A stretch of 64,000 nt of DNA from Tropicimonas aquimaris. GTDB taxonomy: Bacteria; Pseudomonadota; Alphaproteobacteria; Rhodobacterales; Rhodobacteraceae. Positions 57,927 through 64,000 of this stretch are shown in pieces; the stretch's first letter is position 1; the number at the start of each line of letters is the position of its first letter. The stretch lies in contig NZ_JBHTJT010000051.1 in NCBI RefSeq assembly GCF_042676185.1, positions 1-64,000 of the forward strand. The letters run 5' to 3'. The notes beneath the pieces are model-generated. The model was not told where the DNA came from. It made no database searches and saw only the letters and a program-made list of their open reading frames with translations. The translations under genes and the position numbers were made by a program.

Positions 57927-57958
57927 AAAAAAGGCGAATCGAAAGATTCGCCTTTTCC
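57927..57958. terminator. bidirectional terminator after hemH
   Basis: AAGGCGAATC (57931-57940) and GATTCGCCTT (57945-57954) form a perfect 10-bp stem with a GAAA loop. TTTT follows on the plus strand and six T on the minus strand, so it can end both hemH and the small convergent gene. Confidence 0.9.
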
Positions 57959-57981
57959 CATGTGTCGTGCTGTGCGCGCTA

Positions 57982-58167
57982 TTAGCTGGCGCTGGCAGCA
58001 GCGGCGCCGATCACGATGAAGACCAGCAGCGGGAGCCACAGGCCACCGCCGGACGTGCCGGTGTCTTCTTCGATGATGACCGGCTCGATGACCGGCTCTT
58101 CATAGCCGCCAGCAAAGGTGGCGGTCGCAGCCAGCGAGAGAGCAGCAGCGAGAGCAAGCTTCTTCAT
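57982..58167 (-). CDS. small exported membrane protein, unknown function
   Basis: A 61-residue precursor with a clear signal peptide (cleavage expected after ATFAG), an acidic proline-containing linker (EEPVIEPVIIEED), and a C-terminal hydrophobic segment ending in ASAS. The mature part would be a tiny single-span membrane protein. The start has GGAGG five bases upstream. I recall close relatives in many Rhodobacterales without a known role. It has its own terminator. Its promoter must lie in 58168-58308. Confidence 0.8.
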   Translation of the reverse strand: MKKLALAAALSLAATATFAGGYEEPVIEPVIIEEDTGTSGGGLWLPLLVFIVIGAAAASAS

Positions 58168-58308
58168 GTTAACCTCCAGTTATCGCACGGACGCAATTAG
58201 TGAGGACGCCCGCGCCCCAAGTAGTACCTCGTAATCAATTCCTTACAGACAGTTCTGCATTTGGCAATTGCTGGCTGTTGCAGAGCTGCCTCGCTCACGG
58301 CGTTGTCG

Positions 58309-58905
58309 TCAAATAAGCAACACCTGAGCACCAGGCTGAACCAGCGAGAAAAGCTCGGCAATGTGCTCGTTGTAAAGCCCTATGCAACCGTTGGACGAGG
58401 GCCGCCCGATCTTTCGCGTGTCATGCGTGCCGTGGATCCGATAATATTTCCACGAAAGATACAATGCGTGCGTTCCGAGCGGATTATCCGGTCCGGGAGG
58501 GACAAAGTCCGGCCATTCCGGGTTGCGCTGCTTCATCGAGGGGGTTGGCGCCCACGATGGCCCCTCCACCTTTCGGATGACGCTCGTGCGTCCGCGGCGG
58601 GTCAACTCCTCGGACGCCGGGACGCTCGTGGGATAGACGAGATAGATCGACTGGTCCGAAGACCAATAATGCAGCGCGCGTGAGTCGATATCGACGAGGA
58701 TCGCGCCCCCTGCAGTGGACGAGAAATGGGACTGCCACTTACGCGCGCGGAAACTGTTGATATTGCGGCGCACCGTTGGGTCGAGGTCGCGTGACGTCTG
58801 GGCGGAGGCCGGCAGGCTCGATGCGGCGATCCCTCCCAGGGTCGCGGCCACGCTGCCGCGGAGGAAGTGGCGGCGGTTGAGTCGGTCTGCTGTCGTTCGT
58901 GTCAT
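58309..58905 (-). CDS. L,D-transpeptidase (YkuD), Tat-type leader
   Basis: Periplasmic enzyme that cross-links peptidoglycan at L-D bonds or attaches proteins to it. The 198-residue precursor has a twin-arginine-like leader (NRRHFLRG near 10-17), a signal ending near ASA, and the YkuD catalytic motif with H158 (RIHGTH) and C174 (SSNGCIG). I start it at 58905 (GAGGAA upstream); an in-frame extension to 59019 lacks support. It is divergent from the CAP protein gene. Confidence 0.92.
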   Translation of the reverse strand: MTRTTADRLNRRHFLRGSVAATLGGIAASSLPASAQTSRDLDPTVRRNINSFRARKWQSHFSSTAGGAILVDIDSRALHYWSSDQSIYLVYPTSVPASEELTRRGRTSVIRKVEGPSWAPTPSMKQRNPEWPDFVPPGPDNPLGTHALYLSWKYYRIHGTHDTRKIGRPSSNGCIGLYNEHIAELFSLVQPGAQVLLI

Positions 58906-59065
58906 CTGTTCCTCGTCGGTCAGGGCGAGAGATGTGAAATCGTAGGGCGCTGGCTCATTCCCTGCAACGCTTTGTGCAGCGAGGAGGGAAAACGAATGCG
59001 AACTGTTTGAACTGGACAAACGTTACCGTTAGAGGGGAGGAAATCCAAGCTTGGTACACCGATCC

Positions 59066-59560
59066 ATGACCCGTCTCCTCGCTCTTCTCGCGCTTGTCGG
59101 TTTCGCACTTACCGCCTGCGGCCCGTCGCCATCGTCGGTCGACGGCCCCCGGGTCTACAGGATCTCCGACCGGGACGCGGCCGACATCCAGTATCGGACG
59201 CTCGACTCGATCAACAGCCTGCGCACCGCCGCCGGCCTGACGACGGTTCAGCTCAACCCGCAGCTCAACGCCGCCGCCGCGACGCATTCGCGCGACATGT
59301 CGCTGCAGAACCGGCCCTGGGATTTTGGCTCGGACGGCTCCTCGCCGATGACTCGTGTTGCGCGCACCGGCTATCCCGGCAGGTTCCTCGGCGAGGTGAT
59401 TGCGGAAACCTACGAGAGCGAGATCGAGACGCTCGGCGCCTGGATGGACGATCCCCGCTCCCGTCCGGTGATCATGGATCCCGAAGCACGCGACCTTGGC
59501 TTTTCCTGGTATCAGGAGAACAACGGCAAGATCTGGTGGACGCTGGTTACAGGCGGTTGA
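59066..59560 (+). CDS. CAP/SCP-domain lipoprotein
   Basis: A 164-residue lipoprotein precursor with lipobox LTAC (C18). The rest is a CAP (SCP/PR1) domain: RTLDSINSLRTAAGL, ATHSRDMSLQNRPWDF and LGFSWYQENNGKIWWTLV. Some CAP proteins bind lipids or small ligands; the function here is unknown. I use ATG 59066; a TTG at 59051 would place extra residues before the signal peptide. It lies between two L,D-transpeptidase genes of the opposite strand. Confidence 0.86.
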   Translation: MTRLLALLALVGFALTACGPSPSSVDGPRVYRISDRDAADIQYRTLDSINSLRTAAGLTTVQLNPQLNAAAATHSRDMSLQNRPWDFGSDGSSPMTRVARTGYPGRFLGEVIAETYESEIETLGAWMDDPRSRPVIMDPEARDLGFSWYQENNGKIWWTLVTGG

Positions 59561-59611
59561 TGCAGCCTTGAAACGGGCGCCGGCACTTGCCGACGCCCAT
59601 CGCCTCAAACC

Positions 59612-60109
59612 TCAGGCAAAGATGTCGATCGGTGTGCCGTTGCGAACCATCGCATAGATGTTCTCCATCTCCCGGTCCTTCACCGCGATGCAACCCGCCG
59701 TCCAGTCCTTGCCGCGCGGATCGGTCTTGCGCCGGTCGCCGTGAATGAAGATGTCGCCCCCCGGATCACGCCCGAAGGCACGGGCGTAGGCGATGTCCTC
59801 TTCGTTGGGATAGGAAATACCCAGCGACAGGTGGAAGGAGCTGTTCGGGTTGCGCCGGTCGATCAGGTAGGTGCCTTCCGGCGTCTTGCCGTCGCCGCGG
59901 AAGCGCTTGGGCCCAACCGCCGTGTTGCCCAGATGGACATCGTAGTTCTCGAGCAGGGTGCGGTGATGGAAGACGTAGAGCTTGCGCCGCTCCTTCACCA
60001 CCTGGAGACGCGTCACTTCCGGACCTTCGTATCTCTTGAATTTGCTTCCGCAAGCCGACAGCGCCAGTGCCGCGCCCCCGACCAGCATCGTTCTTCTTGG
60101 AACGTTCAT
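59612..60109 (-). CDS. L,D-transpeptidase (YkuD) lipoprotein
   Basis: A 165-residue second L,D-transpeptidase. It has an N-terminal RR and lipobox LSAC (C20), so it is probably outer- or inner-membrane anchored, followed by the YkuD domain with H123 (FIHGD) and C140 (TAGCIAV). Proteins of this type often act on lipoprotein or wall attachment rather than bulk cross-linking. ATG 60109 is used; upstream frame to 60157 is less likely. Confidence 0.92.
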   Translation of the reverse strand: MNVPRRTMLVGGAALALSACGSKFKRYEGPEVTRLQVVKERRKLYVFHHRTLLENYDVHLGNTAVGPKRFRGDGKTPEGTYLIDRRNPNSSFHLSLGISYPNEEDIAYARAFGRDPGGDIFIHGDRRKTDPRGKDWTAGCIAVKDREMENIYAMVRNGTPIDIFA

Positions 60110-60191
60110 ACCTGCATGCCTCGTTGTCGTTTTGGGCGAAATATAGCCGATTTCCACGCGCTACGGAAGCGAGAGCAACGACAACGGAGGC

Positions 60192-61010
<819 letters not shown>

Positions 61011-61037
61011 GGTGGGTCCTCGGGGTCTCTCGCTGCG

Positions 61038-62267
61038 TCAGACGCCGATATGGCTGCGCGACAGCCGTGCTGCAACCTCGACATGCGGCGACCAGCGGAA
61101 CTGGTCCACCACCTGCACCCAGTCGAGGCGGAATCCGGCCTTCACCAGAAGCGCGGTGTCGCGGGCGAAAGTGACGGGGTTGCATGAGACGGAAGCGACG
61201 ACCGGCACGCTGGACGCGGCGATCTGCACCGTCTGCGCTTCGGCGCCGGCGCGGGGCGGGTCGATCACAATGGCGTCGTACCGGTCCAGCTCGTCGGGCA
61301 GCAGCGGTCGGCGGAACAGGTCCCGCACCTCTGCCGTGACCTCGCGCAGCCCCTGCGCGTGGCGCGCGCCGGTGGTCAGCGCACCCGTGAGCGCGCCGAG
61401 CCCTTCGAGTGCATGCACCTCGGCCCCGCGCGCCAGCGGCAGGGAAAAGGTCCCGCAGCCGGCAAAGAGATCCACGATGCGGCCGGCCTCGCCCACCGCC
61501 TCGGCCACGGCGCGCCGCAGCGCGGCCTCCCCGGCCTCGGTGGCCTGCAGGAAGGCGCCGGGCGGCGGCGTGACGGCGATGCCGTCAAAACGGACGGTCG
61601 GCGGCGAGTGCAGCGCGACGGTTTCGTCCTCCCACGTCAGGCGCGACAGGCCATGCTCGCCCACCAGCGCACCCAGCTCCACCCGCAGGGCCATGTTGAG
61701 CGGCTTGCCCCCGGTCACGGACACGTCCGGGCCCTCGGGGGCGACGGTCACGGTCAGGCTCAACTCGCCCTTGCGAGAGGCCCCGGCCCGGGTGATCGCC
61801 TCGAGCGCAGGGCGAACCCGCAACAGCGCCGGATCCACCAGCAGGCAGTCGGGCACGTCGATCACGGTGTCGGAGGCGCGGGCATGGAAGCCGACCAGAA
61901 CGCCCTTCTTGGTGCGGCGCCCCGAGAACACCGCCCGCCTGCGCGAGCGCGCGGGCGACGACTGGATCGGGCGAAACGGCGCTTCCAGCCCCTGCGCGGC
62001 AAGCGCGGCGCGGACGATTCCCTGTTTCCACTCGGCAACGAAGGCGTCGTCGGCATGTTGCACGGCGCAACCGCCGCAGCCCTTGTAATGGCGGCATGGC
62101 GGCGAGACCCGGTACGGCGAGGGCGTGACGATCCGAGGCTCCGCAAGCCGGTCGCCCTCGGGCGTGCCGGACACAAGCTCTCCGGGAAGGCAGCGCGCGG
62201 CATAGAGCGGGCCCGGCGCGATCCCGTCCCCGCGGTGCCCGAGCCGCTCGATGGTCACCTCGATCAC
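61038..62267 (-). CDS. rlmD: RlmD-like 23S rRNA uracil-C5 methyltransferase
   Basis: Methylates a uridine in 23S rRNA with SAM. The 409-residue protein has an N-terminal iron-sulfur cluster with C58, C64, C67 and C141, SAM motif I DLFAGCGTFS (266-275), and the catalytic SCNPVTFARD with C362. It lacks a clear TRAM domain except for a short N-terminal part (VTIERLGHRGDGIA). Whether it acts at position 747 or 1939 cannot be told. The start overlaps the upstream ABC exporter stop (ATGA). Confidence 0.92.
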   Translation of the reverse strand: MIEVTIERLGHRGDGIAPGPLYAARCLPGELVSGTPEGDRLAEPRIVTPSPYRVSPPCRHYKGCGGCAVQHADDAFVAEWKQGIVRAALAAQGLEAPFRPIQSSPARSRRRAVFSGRRTKKGVLVGFHARASDTVIDVPDCLLVDPALLRVRPALEAITRAGASRKGELSLTVTVAPEGPDVSVTGGKPLNMALRVELGALVGEHGLSRLTWEDETVALHSPPTVRFDGIAVTPPPGAFLQATEAGEAALRRAVAEAVGEAGRIVDLFAGCGTFSLPLARGAEVHALEGLGALTGALTTGARHAQGLREVTAEVRDLFRRPLLPDELDRYDAIVIDPPRAGAEAQTVQIAASSVPVVASVSCNPVTFARDTALLVKAGFRLDWVQVVDQFRWSPHVEVAARLSRSHIGV

Positions 62268-64000
62268 TCTGCCGCCTCCGTGATGTTCAGGAACCCGCCA
62301 GATTGGCGCTGCCAGTAGCGGGCATAGAGGCCATCCTTCGCCAGCAGGTCCGCATGGGTGCCCTCTTCGGCGATCTGCCCGTGATCCAGCACCACGATCC
62401 GGTCCATCCGCGCGATGGTCGACAGGCGGTGAGCGATGGCGATCACCGTCTTGCCCTCCATCACCTGCTCCAGCGCCGCCTGGATCTCGGCCTCGACCTC
62501 GGAATCGAGCGCCGAGGTCGCCTCATCCAGCACCAGCACCGGCGCATCCTTGAGAATAGCACGAGCCAGCGCAATCCGCTGGCGCTGGCCGCCGGAGAGC
62601 TTCACGCCCCGCTCGCCGAGATAGGCGGCATAGCCGGTGCGGCCGCGATGGTCCCGCAACGTGAGGATGAACTCGTGCGCCGAGGCCCTGCGGGCGGCGT
62701 CGAACACCTCCTCGTCGGTGGCGTCGGGGCGGCCATAACGGATGTTGTCCAGCGCCGAGCGGTTGAACATCGCCGTCTCCTGCCGGACCATGGCGATCTG
62801 CTGGCGCAGCGCGGTCTGTGTCAGGTCGCGGATATCCGTGCCGTCGAGCAGGATCCGCCCCGCCTCCACGTCGTAGAGCCGCAGCAGCAGCGCGGTGACG
62901 GTGGACTTGCCCGCCCCGGAGGCGCCGACCAGCGCCACCTTCTCGCCCGCGGCGACATCGAGGTCGAACCCGTCGAGCGCCGCCACCGGTCCGCCATAGG
63001 CGAAACGCACGTCGTCGAAACGGATCGCGCCCCGGCCTTGGGTTTCGGCCGTCGCACGCGGGCGGTCGGTGATCTCGTGATCCGCCGTGAGGGTGCCGAC
63101 GCCGTCCTCGACCTCGCCGATATTGGTAAAGATCGAGACCGCCGCCATCCCGAGCCGGTTGGTGATCTGGCTCAAACGCACCGCGATCATTGCGGTCATG
63201 GCGATGTCGCCCGGCGTCGCCTCGCCGATCGTGTAGAGATAGAGCGAACCGAGGATCGCCGAGAGCGGCAAGAGCCCGCCGTTGGTGGTCAGCACAAGAC
63301 GGAACATCGCCGTCATGGAGCCGAACTCCAGCGAGCGCAGACGGAACTTCTCCAGCGCGTCCAGCGTCGCGCGATCCTCGTGGTCGTGATGGCCGAAAAG
63401 CTTCACGGTCGCAATGTTGGTCAGCGTGTCCACAACCTGTCCGGTGACCACGGTCCGCGCCCCGGCCCGCGCCGCCGCGCGCTCCCGGATGCGCGGAATG
63501 AACCAGCGCAGCGTCAGGGCATAGACAACCGACCAGACCACGAAGACCAGCAGCAGCCGCGCATCCACCCCTGCCATCAGGAACAGCGCCGAGATGAACA
63601 TCGCCAGCCCAAAGATCACGACATCGGTGATCTCGACCACCACATCGGTCAGCGCCCGCGCGGTCTGCATCGCCTTCTGACTGATCCGGCCGGCGAAATC
63701 GTTCTCGAAGTAGCGCATCGAATGGCCGAGCACGTGGCGATTGAGCCGGCTGAGCACGAGCGGAAACAGATGCGGGCCGAGCAGGATCGACGTGACCCCG
63801 GCGTCGGCCAGCAGGATCAGCGGCCGAACCACGAGAAAGAACAGCAGCCCGCCCACGATCACGACCGTATAGGGCCCCCAGAACGCGCCCTGGCCGTGGG
63901 TGGCGGCGGCATCGATCACCACGCCGGTGAACCAGGCCGCGACCATTTCCGAGATACCGGTGAGCACGGTGATCACCAGCGCCAGCCCGATTGCACGCTC
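62264..64000 (-). CDS. ABC transporter, fused permease and ATPase (partial)
   Basis: Export-type half-transporter (MsbA/multidrug-like). The visible 578 or so residues contain the membrane domain, then the ATPase domain with Walker A GASGAGKST, signature LSGGQRQR and Walker B VLVLDEATSALDSEVE, H-loop AHRLSTIARMD. The reading frame remains open to the right edge without a supported start, so the N-terminus with the first membrane segments lies outside the window. Substrate is unknown. It overlaps the rRNA methyltransferase gene. Confidence 0.94.
   Translation of the reverse strand, partial: ERAIGLALVITVLTGISEMVAAWFTGVVIDAAATHGQGAFWGPYTVVIVGGLLFFLVVRPLILLADAGVTSILLGPHLFPLVLSRLNRHVLGHSMRYFENDFAGRISQKAMQTARALTDVVVEITDVVIFGLAMFISALFLMAGVDARLLLVFVVWSVVYALTLRWFIPRIRERAAARAGARTVVTGQVVDTLTNIATVKLFGHHDHEDRATLDALEKFRLRSLEFGSMTAMFRLVLTTNGGLLPLSAILGSLYLYTIGEATPGDIAMTAMIAVRLSQITNRLGMAAVSIFTNIGEVEDGVGTLTADHEITDRPRATAETQGRGAIRFDDVRFAYGGPVAALDGFDLDVAAGEKVALVGASGAGKSTVTALLLRLYDVEAGRILLDGTDIRDLTQTALRQQIAMVRQETAMFNRSALDNIRYGRPDATDEEVFDAARRASAHEFILTLRDHRGRTGYAAYLGERGVKLSGGQRQRIALARAILKDAPVLVLDEATSALDSEVEAEIQAALEQVMEGKTVIAIAHRLSTIARMDRIVVLDHGQIAEEGTHADLLAKDGLYARYWQRQSGGFLNITEAAE

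Overview
The window looks like core chromosome of a marine-type alphaproteobacterium of the order Rhodobacterales (Roseobacter/Rhodobacteraceae group). This is judged from the high GC content, the protein sequences (for example RimP, DUF2794, DUF1643, the DUF5928-type glycosyltransferase and the NavSp-like sodium channel) and the gene order. Coding density is high and many neighbours overlap by 4 bases (ATGA or GTGA). I see no rRNA, tRNA, CRISPR array, insertion sequence, prophage or integrase.

Layout. 1-5.6 kb: asd, a beta-carbonic anhydrase, a degenerate HPt-like protein, an M17 aminopeptidase coupled to an NlpC/P60 hydrolase, and a DUF2794 protein. 5.9-10.2 kb: truB, DUF1643, rpsO and pnp with structured leaders and good terminators. 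10.2-18.2 kb: a polytopic membrane protein, a small lipoprotein, and a BMP-type nucleoside/nucleobase ABC transporter operon ending in a CodA-like deaminase with an altered specificity residue. 18.5-23.4 kb: rnd, kdsD, lptC, lptA, lptB, hpf and ptsN (LPS transport and the Ntr-PTS region). The space normally held by rpoN between lptB and hpf contains only a frameshifted C-terminal remnant of rpoN.

23.4-33.6 kb is a cell-surface polysaccharide block: a two-domain sulfotransferase, a GT14-type transferase, two paralogous GT2-type transferases, galE, galU, kdsB, cysQ (PAP phosphatase, which would clear the sulfotransferase by-product) and a KpsM-like ABC-2 permease. 33.6-44.4 kb: alkB, dnaK-dnaJ with an RpoH-like promoter, secA with its usual exported neighbour, a parvulin, argJ-mutT and a 45-residue protein with its own terminator. 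44.5-50.1 kb: the rimP-nusA-ylxR-infB operon, preceded by a promoter and then an intrinsic terminator immediately before rimP, an arrangement that suggests attenuation.

50-64 kb: a dedA operon, proline iminopeptidase, ubiG, thpR, a marR-nitrilase-grxC-comF run, a methyltransferase, hemH, a small membrane protein, two L,D-transpeptidases and a CAP-domain lipoprotein, a bacterial voltage-gated sodium channel, an RlmD-like rRNA methyltransferase and an ABC exporter cut by the right edge. The most informative oddities are the rpoN remnant, the rimP leader, the altered CodA residue, the HPt protein without its histidine, the tandem repeats upstream of galU and several strong inverted repeats in leaders.
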